Source: DATATB01 sp036268995
GTDB taxonomy: Bacteria > Planctomycetota > Planctomycetia > Pirellulales > PNKZ01
Assembly: GCA_036268995.1 (NCBI GenBank)
Contig: DATATB010000087.1
Span: forward strand, 62,001-126,000
Length of the DNA: 64,000 nt
Direction: 5' to 3'
Shown: in pieces, positions 30,890-39,289 of the stretch
Position numbering within the stretch: position 1 is the stretch's first letter
How the letters are laid out: every line of letters begins with the position of its first letter
Notes under the pieces: generated by a model
Seen by the model: only the letters and a program-made list of their open reading frames with translations
What the model was told of the DNA's origin: nothing
Database searches by the model: none
Position numbers and translations under genes: made by a program

Positions 30890-31069
30890 TTATTCCTCGG
30901 TCTCGACAACCTCGCGACCCATGTAGTGGCCGCAGTTGGGGCACACCACATGCGACGGCAGGGCCGTGCTGCAGCGAGGACAAAAATGCAATTGCTTAGG
31001 CGTTTTAAAGTCGTGCGCCCGGCGCGTTCCGGTGCGAGAATTGGATTGTCGGCGCTTGGGGACTGCCAT
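30890..31069 (-). CDS. rpmF: Ribosomal protein bL32
   Basis: A 59-residue bL32, a small zinc-ribbon protein of the large ribosomal subunit. Start MAVPKRRQSNSRTGTRRAH is family-typical. Zinc-binding Cys pairs are CPRC and CPNC, in the usual spacing. ATG 31069 follows AAGGA; a GTG just upstream is less likely. It sits before fabD in the same direction, the common rpmF-fab order, with plsX and fabH missing. Confidence 0.93.
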   Translation of the reverse strand: MAVPKRRQSNSRTGTRRAHDFKTPKQLHFCPRCSTALPSHVVCPNCGHYMGREVVETEE

Positions 31070-31230
31070 CACATTTCCTTACCGTGAAATCGCTGCCGTA
31101 ATGCCGCTGGCGCCCCCGCCACAGCCCGGCGGGGTCGAAGCCTTGCAAAACGCTGGATCGTATCAGCGTCCCCGCCCAACTGTCAAGCCAGGGGGCCTGC
31201 AACTCGCGAGCCGCCAGCATTAACGACTTT

Positions 31231-31307
31231 GGCGAGCCGGGAGCGTCAGCGACCGGAGGACGAAACGCTCACCGAAGAACTCCGGTCGCTGACGCTCCCG
31301 GCTCGCC
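31231..31307. repeat. Palindromic repeat, copy A (27-bp arms)
   Basis: Arms 31231-31257 and 31281-31307 are perfect 27-bp reverse complements around a 23-base loop. The loop reads as the reverse complement of the loop in copy B (34747-34769), so the two copies are in opposite orientation. Copy A lies just downstream of the reverse transcriptase gene. Confidence 0.88.
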
Positions 31308-31321
31308 ACGAAACGCCCCAT

Positions 31322-32653
31322 TCACCAGTCGATACGCTCAAAGATTGCCCGCAATCGCTTTCCGCGGGCCGGGTGGAGCATCTCGACATAGCTCACACGC
31401 CCGGCCAGATGACTTTTGAAGTCGCGCACGCTCTGCCGGTTTTGCGTGGCGGGCCCGTGGTGGACGCAGTTGTGCAGCGTTGCCTTGAGGCGGTCGTAAT
31501 CCGAGCGCCGAATGCAAGGCCGCGAGTTGATCACCACGCCGGCCGCCTGCTGCCGGACCGATCGCCGCATGATTCGCGTCTTGCGGGCGTGAACTCGAAA
31601 GCCCTCTTCCAGGGCAATCGCAGCGACGTGGAGATGGAACCGTTTGATCGCTCGCTGGAAATCCTGCCCGCCGGAAAATACCAGATCGTCGGCGTAGCGC
31701 GTGTACTGGGCTTCCATCGATCGGGCCAAAGCCGACAACCGGCAGTCGAGCCGATACGCACACAGATTGGCCACCGCCGGAGAAGTCGGCGCGCCCTGGG
31801 GCACGTGCGGCCAGTGCAGCGACTCCTGGCGGCGATGATTGCCGGCCGCAAGCTGGTAGGCCTCATCCTCCCAAGCAACGGCGGGCAGGCTGTTCGTACA
31901 CAGCCCGGCCAGCAGCGAGGCGACCGCCTCGGGATATCCGGCTGTGCGAAACAGGGAGCAAACCCGGGCGGCGGCGATGCTCATGAAAAAATCCTGCAAA
32001 TCCATCCGCAGCACCACGCACTGCCCGACGTGCGGCGCGACAAACGTCTTAATCGACCGGCCGCTACGGAAGCCGTGTGCCGCGTCGTGCGGCGGGATGT
32101 GCTCCAAAATGCCGTGCAGCACGCGGCGCTGAATGGCCCGCAGCCGCGATTTGGGAATCTCGATCAGCCGCACGCCTCCCGCCCGCTTGGGCACCCAGCG
32201 GTAGTGATAATGCCGTAGCGGCCCCGCCGGCAGGTCACGCTCGCGACCCTGGCGATCGGCAAACCAATCGAGCTGCCGTGGCGTTGTCTCCAGCCACTGG
32301 GCCAGCGCGCCGGGGGTTGGCAAGGTCGGGACATTCCACGTGGCAGGCCGCCCGGCGCATGGGCTCATCGCGGCCGGGCGCAACGGCCAGTTCGAAATCT
32401 CCAGCGGCCAACCGCGCCAATATTGCTCGTATCGTTGAAAGCCGGCGTCGCTGGCGATGAATGCGGCCAGCACGGCGATCCTCGGCCGCGGCAGCCGGCC
32501 GAAGGTTTCTGCGATGCGGCCAGCCAAGGGACGCAGCCAGCGGGGCCGCTTCTCGAAAAGCTCGCCGCCACGCTCGACCAGGTCGTCGATCTGCCAACTC
32601 CCGCCCAGCAATACAGCAGCCAACTGATAGGCGATGGACGGCTTCAATCGCAT
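31322..32653 (-). CDS. Retron-type reverse transcriptase with N-terminal extension
   Basis: A 443-residue RT. The RT domain runs from about residue 150: VPKRAGGVRLIEIPK, catalytic MDLQDFF (217-223), VPQGAPTSP, then YADDL (320-324). This is the retron-type pattern, with LDCRLSALA also retron-like. The motif-X site reads FVAPH where retrons have NAxxH, and the motif-Y site reads AAGVVIN where they have VTG. About 150 N-terminal residues precede the RT, longer than the usual 30-50; as I recall, myxobacterial retron RTs such as that of Mx162 have a similar extension. There is no maturase X or HNH domain. I chose ATG 32653 because the frame upstream overlaps the structured RNA (32702-32860). Confidence 0.82.
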   Translation of the reverse strand: MRLKPSIAYQLAAVLLGGSWQIDDLVERGGELFEKRPRWLRPLAGRIAETFGRLPRPRIAVLAAFIASDAGFQRYEQYWRGWPLEISNWPLRPAAMSPCAGRPATWNVPTLPTPGALAQWLETTPRQLDWFADRQGRERDLPAGPLRHYHYRWVPKRAGGVRLIEIPKSRLRAIQRRVLHGILEHIPPHDAAHGFRSGRSIKTFVAPHVGQCVVLRMDLQDFFMSIAAARVCSLFRTAGYPEAVASLLAGLCTNSLPAVAWEDEAYQLAAGNHRRQESLHWPHVPQGAPTSPAVANLCAYRLDCRLSALARSMEAQYTRYADDLVFSGGQDFQRAIKRFHLHVAAIALEEGFRVHARKTRIMRRSVRQQAAGVVINSRPCIRRSDYDRLKATLHNCVHHGPATQNRQSVRDFKSHLAGRVSYVEMLHPARGKRLRAIFERIDW

Positions 32654-32701
32654 CGAGCGGCGGCACCCTGAATGAGCCCAGCGGAAGCCACAAGCGGGCG
32701 G

Positions 32702-32860
32702 CGTGCTCCAACGCGTCTGGTCTGGCGCGAGCCTGTCTGCGCCTTCGCGCAGAACCGCTCGCGCGACGAACACTCGATCTCAGCAGGATGCCCCGGGGTA
32801 TCCCCGGAGAGGCGAGGGCAGGTTCACACCGCGAAGCTGCCAACACCGGCTTGGAGCACG
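32702..32860 (-). ncRNA. Candidate retron msr-msd ncRNA
   Basis: On the minus strand CGTGCTCCAA (32860-32851) and TTGGAGCACG (32711-32702) are perfect 10-bp ends, like a1/a2. A G (32850) directly follows a1, where the branching G sits in known retrons. Inside are a hairpin at 32841-32817 (two 5-bp stems around a C-C mismatch), a hairpin at 32807-32793 (CCGGGG/CCCCGG) and an msd-like hairpin at 32764-32725 (8-bp GCGCGAGC/GCTCGCGC plus 7-bp TCTGCGC/GCGCAGA, GAAG loop). The RT starts 48 bases downstream. It is found by structure alone, so termini are provisional. Confidence 0.72.
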
Positions 32861-32874
32861 ACCGCCCAAGGCCA

Positions 32875-32903
32875 ATCGTCGGGCACCACCAGGCGACTGT
32901 CAA
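32875..32903 (-). promoter_or_regulatory. Retron promoter candidate
   Basis: On the minus strand a perfect TTGACA (32903-32898), a 17-base spacer and GACGAT (32880-32875) lie 14 bases ahead of the ncRNA 5' end. The -10 box is weak (three of six). Predicted transcription start is about 32868. Confidence 0.5.
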
Positions 32904-32925
32904 GCCGCGGCCTGCCGTGCGCGTA

Positions 32926-32943
32926 GGCGAGCCGGGAGCGTTA
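32926..32943. repeat. Palindromic repeat copy B, left fragment
   Basis: GGCGAGCCGGGAGCGTTA is the left part of copy B, cut by the IS at 32944. The rest resumes at 34734. Confidence 0.88.
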
Positions 32944-34733
32944 GGGTCTGTTGATTTACCCGTCCACGGGCGGTTGATGGCTGGCTGCCCCCTTACCCCC
33001 GCTTCGTTGCAGGCGCAACGTCAGCGGGAAAGGCGGGCGGATCGGTAAGTTTTGGGGTTAGAGGGGGTTGGGGATGAAGAACGATCCAGCGGCTTCCGGA
33101 CCGGCCCGGCTCCGCATCAACGACATCAGCCGCTGCAAGTTGAAAGCCGTGGCCAGCCAACGCCACTCCGTGGTGACTTGCCGCAGTCCACGAAGCAGAA
33201 AGCGCCTCGCGCCAAAATGATGCTTGATCATCGCGAAGGGGCGCTCGCCCGGATGGCGGCGCTGCGCATACTTCGCTTGAGCCTCGGGCGTGGCCATGCG
33301 CTGCGCATGCCGCTGGCGGTGCGACTCGTGCTGATCGCGGCTGATCTGGCGTTGCTTGGCACCAGCCTGCAGGCAGAGGTGACGGAGCGGACACTCGGCA
33401 CAGGCCGCCGCGTCGGCCACATACCGTGCCCGCACCACCTGACCGCCGGGCGTCCGCTCGCTGGTCGTCTGCCGATGCACGAGCTTCTGCCCCTGCGGAC
33501 ACCAGTAACCACCTTCCTCCTCGTCGTAGACGAACGCTGCCTTGGTCAATTGCGGTTGCTTCTCGCCGCCGCGCGGGCGGACGATCTGCCTCGGCAACCG
33601 CTCCCACTGTTCGGGCGGCACGGGCTGCCTGGGATCGTCGCGCAAGGCCGGGTTGGCCGGATCGGGCGTCTCGATGGGCGAATACAACGTCACGCCTAAC
33701 TCTTCCAACGCCGCCAGGTTCGCGCCGCTGCACATCATGCCATCGCTCAGCATCTCCGGCGGCGGCACGCTCAAGGAGAACTGCTCCTGGACATCCAGAA
33801 TGGCCGGCACCAGGTGCTGCTCTTCGTTGGTCATGGCGATGACGTCGGCCGACACGATCAGACCGCTGGCCACATCGACCGTCGCCAGCGGCGTGTAGTT
33901 GGGCGCGAATCCGCCGTCCTTATTGGGCGTCACCCGCGACTGCGGATCCGTCAGCGGCAGCCGACTGGGCACCGTTTCGCCCGACTGCTTCACACGCTCC
34001 AGTTCCGCCAGCGCCGCGTCCACCTCGGCCAGCCGACGCCGCACATCCGTCAATTCGGCGGGCAACTCGGGCACAGAATCTCCGCCGAACGTCTCGTCGT
34101 CGCGGTCGTCCTCGGCTGCCGCCCGCGCTTCCAACTCGACGAACTTCTGCTTCAGTTCGGCTTGCATCCGGTGCAAGTCGGCCTCTGAACGCGTGCCGCT
34201 GCGGCGATTGTTGGCGCGCACCCGGGTGCCGTCAAACGCCAGCCGTTCCAACGACAGAAACCCCAAACCTCGGGCGATCAGGCCGATCTGCACGAACAGG
34301 TTCTGGAGGGCCTCCGCATGGCAACGGCGAAACTCGCTGAGTGTCGTATGGTCGATCGTGCGGCCTTCGACCAACCAACGAAAATCGATCCGCACCCGCA
34401 CCGCATCCTCCAGCGCGCGGCTGGAACGAATCCGCATCAGCAAGCCGTAGAGCAACGCCCCGGCCAGCACCCGCGGGTGAATGGGCGGCTGCCCCAGCCG
34501 GCCGTTATAGTGCGACTCCCAGAGCGACCAGTCGATACGGCCGAGAATTTCGTCCAACAAGCGGACGGTGTGGCTGGCCGGCAAGGCATCGTCCAGCCGG
34601 TGGGTGAACAAGGTCAACTGATCACGATTCTGCGGTGCTCGGGCCCATTGCGTCATGCTACCTACCTCCTGCGAGCACCTTAGCGCATCCCCCCCCGAAG
34701 CCACAATGGGCGTTGGACTAAATCAACAGACCC
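32944..34733. mobile_element. IS1182-family insertion sequence, complete
   Basis: The 1790-bp element has perfect 15-bp terminal inverted repeats, GGGTCTGTTGATTTA at 32944-32958 and its complement at 34719-34733. Flanks carry GTTA (32940-32943 and 34734-34737); if the IR is taken one base shorter, the duplication is the 6-base CGTTAG. It inserted into palindromic repeat copy B, and carries one transposase gene. The intact frame and clean ends suggest recent activity. Confidence 0.9.
33058..34656 (-). CDS. IS1182-family DDE transposase
   Basis: A 532-residue transposase with the N-terminal helical region (QPPIHPRVLAGALLYGL) and a split DDE domain. Candidate catalytic residues are the Asp in AFDGTRVRANN, the Asp in LSDGMMCSG and the Glu in HPGERPFAMIK. 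A Cys-containing insertion (CAECPLRHLC) is typical of the family. I start at ATG 34656, behind AGGAGGT (34664-34670); the frame reaches 34704. No frameshift or stop is seen, so it may be functional. Confidence 0.92.
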   Translation of the reverse strand: MTQWARAPQNRDQLTLFTHRLDDALPASHTVRLLDEILGRIDWSLWESHYNGRLGQPPIHPRVLAGALLYGLLMRIRSSRALEDAVRVRIDFRWLVEGRTIDHTTLSEFRRCHAEALQNLFVQIGLIARGLGFLSLERLAFDGTRVRANNRRSGTRSEADLHRMQAELKQKFVELEARAAAEDDRDDETFGGDSVPELPAELTDVRRRLAEVDAALAELERVKQSGETVPSRLPLTDPQSRVTPNKDGGFAPNYTPLATVDVASGLIVSADVIAMTNEEQHLVPAILDVQEQFSLSVPPPEMLSDGMMCSGANLAALEELGVTLYSPIETPDPANPALRDDPRQPVPPEQWERLPRQIVRPRGGEKQPQLTKAAFVYDEEEGGYWCPQGQKLVHRQTTSERTPGGQVVRARYVADAAACAECPLRHLCLQAGAKQRQISRDQHESHRQRHAQRMATPEAQAKYAQRRHPGERPFAMIKHHFGARRFLLRGLRQVTTEWRWLATAFNLQRLMSLMRSRAGPEAAGSFFIPNPL

Positions 34734-34796
34734 GTTAGCGACCGGAGTTCTTCGGCGAGCGTTTCATCCTCCGGTCGCTCACGCTCCCGGCTCGCC
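34734..34796. repeat. Palindromic repeat copy B, right fragment
   Basis: GTTAGCGACCGGA (34734-34746) completes the left arm, then a 23-base loop, then the right arm at 34770-34796. Joined to 32926-32943 the arms differ at one position. It lies after the alaS stop. Confidence 0.88.
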
Positions 34797-34824
34797 AAAA
34801 AACGCACGTCGTGCGTGCGATACT

Positions 34825-37446
34825 TCAACCGGCCAGCTTGGCGTCGATGTCGCGTCGGGCGGATTCCAGGGCCGCTGGCAGCTTGTCGGGGTCTTTGCCG
34901 CCGGCCTGCGCCATGCCGGGCTTGCCGCCGCCGCTGCCGCCGACGAGCTTGGCCGTTTCGCGAATCCAATTGCCGGCGTGCACACCGCGGCCTTCGAGAT
35001 CGCGCGAAATCCCGGCCACCAGCAGCACCTTGCCTTCCTCGCGGCTGGCCAAAAGCGCCGCGACGCTGGAAGTCTTCTGCCGCAACTGGTCGATCAGATG
35101 ACGCAGATCGTCGGCCGAGCCGCCGGGCACTTCGGCTACGATCACTCGCGTTTCGCCCGCCTGCCGGGCCTGGCCCAGCAGTTCGTCGACCGAGATCGTG
35201 CCCGTCCGCGGGCCGGCGGACAACCGCCGCTTCAGTTCGCGGACCTCTTTCAACAGCCCCGCGACACGCTGCGGCACGTCTTCGGGCGGCGACTTGAGCG
35301 TGGCGGCTGTTTCACCCAACAGCGACTCGTATTTCCGCATTCGCTCCAGCGCGGCGGCGCCGGTCAGTGCGGCAATGCGGCGCGTGCCGGCGGCCACACT
35401 CTCTTCGGCCACGATCTTGAACAACCCGACCTGGCCCGTGTTGTCCAAGTGCGTGCCGCCGCAGAGTTCCTTGCTGAATTCGCCCATCGACACCATGCGC
35501 ACGAGGTCGGGATACTTTTCGCCGAACAGCATCATGGCCCCGGCCTTGCGGGCTTCGGCAATCGGCAGCGTCTGGCTGGAAACCATCTCGGCCGCGGCGA
35601 CGCGCTCGTTCACCTCGACCTCGATGGCCGCCAATTGCTCGCGCGACAGCGAATGCGGATTCGTAAAATCGAACCGCAGAAAATCGTCGTCGACCTTCGA
35701 GCCTTGCTGCTTGGCATGTGCCCCGAGGTGCTTTTGCAAGGCATAATGCAGCATGTGCGTGGCCGAGTGGGCTCGGCGAATGCCCTGGCGGCGGGCGGTG
35801 TTGACCCGGGCCGTGACCGTCGCGCCCTGGCGAATGACGCCGGACCGCAAATGCCCCTGGTGCAGCAGGAAGTTGCCTTCCTTTTGCGTGTCGATGACCT
35901 CGAAGCGAAAGTCCTTGCCGATCAGCTCGCCAGTGTCGCCCACCTGGCCGCCGCTCTCGCCATAGAAAGGCGAACGGTCGAGCACGACGCTGATCGGCTG
36001 TGCATGGCCGATTTCGTCGACGTGGTCGCAGAGTTTGTCCTGGGCGATGAGGCCCACGATCTTCGCCTCGGCCGTCATGGTTTCGTAGCCGACGAACTTC
36101 GTGCCGTCCATGACCTTCTTGATCGCGTCCAGCGGGCCGGTCTTGAACAGCTCTTTCACCTGCCCGCCGCCGGAGACTTTTTCGTGCGTCTCCATCGCCT
36201 GGCGAAAGCCGTCCCAGTCGAAGGTGAAGTTGTGCTCGGCTGCCAAGGTCTCGAACAATTCGGGCGGAAAACCGTGCGTGGTGTACATGTCAAAAGCTTC
36301 GCGCCCGTCGACCATCACTCGGCCGGGCAGGGCGGCTCGCATGTCGTCGAACACGCGTTCGATCCGCTCCAGGCCGGCGTCGATGGTGGAGAAAAAGTTG
36401 GCTTCCTCCTTCTCGATCACCTGGGCCACGCTCGTGGCCGTTTCGCCCAACTCGGGATACGGCGTGCGCATCATTTCGGCCACGCGCGGCACGAGCTGGT
36501 GCAAGAACGGCTCGCGAATGCCCATCTGCCGGCCATCGAGCACGGCGCGGCGCAGCAACCGGCGGATGACGTATCCCTGCTTCTTATTGCCGGGATAGAC
36601 GTTTTCGTGGATGGCAAAGGTGCAGGCGCGGACGTGGTCGGTAATGCGCCGCAGCCGGCGGCCGTTGTCGCTATCCGGATCGTACTTAACGCGCGTGACT
36701 TCGGCCGCGGCTTCGACGATCGGCCGCAGGATGTCGATGTGATAGTTCGTGTCGGCCCCTTGCAGCACACTGGCCGTGCGCTCCAGGCCCATGCCGGTGT
36801 CGATGTTCTTGCTGGGCAGCGGTCGCAGGTTGTTAGGCGGTTTGCCTACGCGATTGAACTGCGTGAACACGAGGTTCCAGATTTCGACCGAGCCGCCTTT
36901 GGGCGGGTGGAAAAAGATTTCGCTGCACGGCCCGCACACGCCGTCGGGGCCCTGGCTAGGCGCGCCGGCCGGCCAGAAGTTGTCGTCCTCGCCCATCCGC
37001 TCGATGCGATCGGGCGAGAGCTTGATATCGCGGGCCCAAATCTCGGCCGCTTCGTCGTCGTCCTGGTACACCGAGACGGTCAGCCGGTCGGCCGGCAAGC
37101 CGAGCCACTGCTTGCTGGTCAGGAATTCCCAGGCCCAGTTGATCGCCTCGCGCTTGAAATAATCGCCGAAGCTGAAATTGCCGAGCATTTCGAAGAACGT
37201 GTGGTGATACGCCGTGCGGCCGACGTTGTCGATATCGCCGGTGCGCAGGCACTTCTGACAGGTCGTGGCCCGCGTAAAGTCGAGCTTGCACTTGCCCAGG
37301 AAGTGGTCCTTGAACTGGTTCATTCCGGCCGGAGTGAACAGCACGGATGGATCCCAGGTGGGCACCAGCACGTCGCTGGGGCGGCGGACGCAGCCCTTCG
37401 TTTCGAAAAAGGCCAGATATTTTTCGCGAAGTTCGTCGGTTTTCAT
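34825..37446 (-). CDS. alaS: Alanyl-tRNA synthetase
   Basis: An 873-residue AlaRS with the class II catalytic domain (start MKTDELREKYLAFFETKGC), the editing domain (HSATHMLHYAL and the C-terminal CGGTHLDNTG, both metal-binding) and a C-terminal DHHA1-type domain (GGSGGGKPGMAQAGG). The enzyme charges tRNA-Ala and edits mischarged Ser/Gly. I start it at ATG 37446 (GGAAG close upstream) rather than the GTG-type start at 37470. Stop is close to copy B of the palindromic repeat. Confidence 0.95.
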   Translation of the reverse strand: MKTDELREKYLAFFETKGCVRRPSDVLVPTWDPSVLFTPAGMNQFKDHFLGKCKLDFTRATTCQKCLRTGDIDNVGRTAYHHTFFEMLGNFSFGDYFKREAINWAWEFLTSKQWLGLPADRLTVSVYQDDDEAAEIWARDIKLSPDRIERMGEDDNFWPAGAPSQGPDGVCGPCSEIFFHPPKGGSVEIWNLVFTQFNRVGKPPNNLRPLPSKNIDTGMGLERTASVLQGADTNYHIDILRPIVEAAAEVTRVKYDPDSDNGRRLRRITDHVRACTFAIHENVYPGNKKQGYVIRRLLRRAVLDGRQMGIREPFLHQLVPRVAEMMRTPYPELGETATSVAQVIEKEEANFFSTIDAGLERIERVFDDMRAALPGRVMVDGREAFDMYTTHGFPPELFETLAAEHNFTFDWDGFRQAMETHEKVSGGGQVKELFKTGPLDAIKKVMDGTKFVGYETMTAEAKIVGLIAQDKLCDHVDEIGHAQPISVVLDRSPFYGESGGQVGDTGELIGKDFRFEVIDTQKEGNFLLHQGHLRSGVIRQGATVTARVNTARRQGIRRAHSATHMLHYALQKHLGAHAKQQGSKVDDDFLRFDFTNPHSLSREQLAAIEVEVNERVAAAEMVSSQTLPIAEARKAGAMMLFGEKYPDLVRMVSMGEFSKELCGGTHLDNTGQVGLFKIVAEESVAAGTRRIAALTGAAALERMRKYESLLGETAATLKSPPEDVPQRVAGLLKEVRELKRRLSAGPRTGTISVDELLGQARQAGETRVIVAEVPGGSADDLRHLIDQLRQKTSSVAALLASREEGKVLLVAGISRDLEGRGVHAGNWIRETAKLVGGSGGGKPGMAQAGGKDPDKLPAALESARRDIDAKLAG

Positions 37447-37579
37447 CGCTTCCAAAAATGAAGATGGCACACTGAGGAATCAGCCGAAGCCGGCAGGCCA
37501 AGTATGATAGCCATTTGCCGCCCCAGCGGCCAGCGGACCGCATTCATCGGCCAAAGTCCGAAACGGACGAAGCGGAGAG

Positions 37580-37637
37580 AACCACGGATTGCACGGATGA
37601 CACGGATATAGGAAGGAAGACGCGCTTCATCCGTGGT
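37580..37637. repeat. ACCACGGAT-type interspersed repeat
   Basis: AACCACGGATTGCACGGATG at 37580 onward and ATCCGTGGT at 37629-37637 form a loose palindrome. A fuller copy is at 50172-50252. It lies between the protease and alaS genes. Confidence 0.6.
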
Positions 37638-37680
37638 CGAAGCTCTTCGGCAGATCGAGCCCGCTAGCCGTGTGCAGCGG

Positions 37681-39204
37681 CTACGGCTTGACCACGATGA
37701 CGTGGTATTCGCCGGGGGCGATCATGATTTTGAGCGCAACGTCGCCCGGTTGGCCGGCGACCTCACGGCGGAAATCGACCGGCTTATCGACCGGCGTGTT
37801 GCCGACGTAGGTGATCAGCATGCCGACGCGCAGCCCGGCCTTGTATGCCGGGCTGTCTTCGGTCACTTCGCTGACGGCCACGGCCGAGTCGTACGTTTCG
37901 TCCAGCACCTGCGGAATCAGCACGGCGCTGGGAAAATCGACGCGCAACCCCCGCCAGTCGGGCTCGCGCACGGTGGCGATTGCCTTGCCGCGCACCCGAT
38001 ACTTGGCCAGCGTCACCTGCTCGACGAACGTCTGCCCGCCGCGCTCGACCGTCAACGTGGCCACCGAAGCGGCGGGCAGCTTGCCGACTTCCAGCCGCAG
38101 GCCGTCGGCATCGAAGATCGGCTCGCCGTTGACGTGCGTGATCACATCGTCGCGCCGCAGCCCGGCCCGCTTGGCGGGCGTGCCGTCGTTGACTCGCTCG
38201 ACCCGCATGCCTTGCTTGCCCTTGAGCACTTCGTGCGCGGCCAGATTCATGGGAGCGACGCCCAAGAACCCGTACGTCACGTCCCGCCCCGTTTTCAACG
38301 TCTCGATGATTCGCAAGAACGTGGCATCGACGGGAATGGCATAGCCGGCCGCTTGTTCGTAGCCGCTGGTCGCGGCCAGCGCCGTCGTCAACCCGACCAT
38401 CTCGCCCTTGAGGTTCACGAGCGCGCCGCCGCTGGTGCCCAGGTTCAGCTTGGCATCGGTTTGAATCAACGTTCCGTATTGATGCAGCGTCGGCTCCTCT
38501 TCGATGTAGCTGGTGCGCGGCACGGCCTTGCGGGCCATGTTGGAGACGATGCCCCAACTGGCGCTGACCTGACCATCACGAGCGATCGCGTAGGGGTTGC
38601 CCAGCGAGATGACGATTTGCCCCTTTTTCAGCCGTTTTGCGTCGCCGAATTTGATCGGGACAAACTCGGTGCCGGTGGCGTCGACAATTTGCAGAATGGC
38701 CAGGTCGCTGCGCGGGTCGGCGGCCTTGATCTTGGTCTGAAAAACCTTGCGGTCGACCGTCGTGACATAATGCGCGCTGTCGGGATCGACTACGTGATAA
38801 TTCGTCAGGATCAAGCCGGTGCGATCCACCACCACGCCGGTGGCAAACTCGTTGGGCACGAAGTCCGGATCGGTCGGATCGTGCGGGGGCGAAATGACCG
38901 GCTGATTGAACGGCTGGAACACGTCCGCGTGCCGGTCGCGGCCGGCTTCGTCACCACGCAGGCTGACGCGCGCAATGCTCACCACCGATCGCTGCGCGGT
39001 CTCAATCGCGCTGACCATCGCCTGTTCCAGCGCGGCAACCGCCGCCAGCCCCGAGGGCTCCTGGGCATACAGCGGGTTGGTGGCAAACGGGCACAGCGCG
39101 CTGGCCGTTAGCAGGCAAATCGCAACTGCGATCGGCCGATTACCGCGTTGGCGGCTGTAGGAAGTGCTAACGAATGTCGATCGCGGCAAGCTAAGGTCGG
39201 CCAT
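37681..39204 (-). CDS. Trypsin-like serine protease with PDZ domains (HtrA/DegP-like)
   Basis: A 507-residue exported protease. Signal segment about residues 23-48 (ending LYAQ). The triad is His137 (TNYHVV), Asp167 (RSDLAIL) and Ser258 in NLGTSGGAL; the usual GNSGG is GTSGG here. Two C-terminal PDZ domains follow (GFLGVAPMNLAAHEVLKGKQG, then DSPAYKAGLRVGMLITYVG). Such proteases degrade or refold damaged envelope proteins. I start it at ATG 39204. It is 85 bases downstream of recA on the same strand. Confidence 0.88.
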   Translation of the reverse strand: MADLSLPRSTFVSTSYSRQRGNRPIAVAICLLTASALCPFATNPLYAQEPSGLAAVAALEQAMVSAIETAQRSVVSIARVSLRGDEAGRDRHADVFQPFNQPVISPPHDPTDPDFVPNEFATGVVVDRTGLILTNYHVVDPDSAHYVTTVDRKVFQTKIKAADPRSDLAILQIVDATGTEFVPIKFGDAKRLKKGQIVISLGNPYAIARDGQVSASWGIVSNMARKAVPRTSYIEEEPTLHQYGTLIQTDAKLNLGTSGGALVNLKGEMVGLTTALAATSGYEQAAGYAIPVDATFLRIIETLKTGRDVTYGFLGVAPMNLAAHEVLKGKQGMRVERVNDGTPAKRAGLRRDDVITHVNGEPIFDADGLRLEVGKLPAASVATLTVERGGQTFVEQVTLAKYRVRGKAIATVREPDWRGLRVDFPSAVLIPQVLDETYDSAVAVSEVTEDSPAYKAGLRVGMLITYVGNTPVDKPVDFRREVAGQPGDVALKIMIAPGEYHVIVVKP

Positions 39205-39289
39205 TGTCTCGTGCGCCCTCGCAGAAATTCTCCGCGAGCACGCCACGGGTATGCAGGCCTATCCTGTACCTGCTACTGGCGCGATCGCG

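Noticed and set aside
31322..32653. RT as a group II intron or DGR component
   Set aside because: No maturase X or HNH domain, no domain V-like RNA and no template/variable repeat pair seen; the motifs and upstream RNA fit a retron better.
32654..32773. GTG start of the RT at 32773, adding 40 residues
   Set aside because: That extension overlaps the structured RNA and its a2 arm, and reads as Arg/Ser/Pro-rich sequence unlike the rest of the protein.
31231..34796. Composite transposon made of the repeats
   Set aside because: The palindromes carry no transposase of their own and the IS is a separate insertion with its own ends.
34978..37461. 827-residue plus-strand ORF opposite alaS
   Set aside because: It is the reverse of a clear alaS; high GC makes such shadow frames common.
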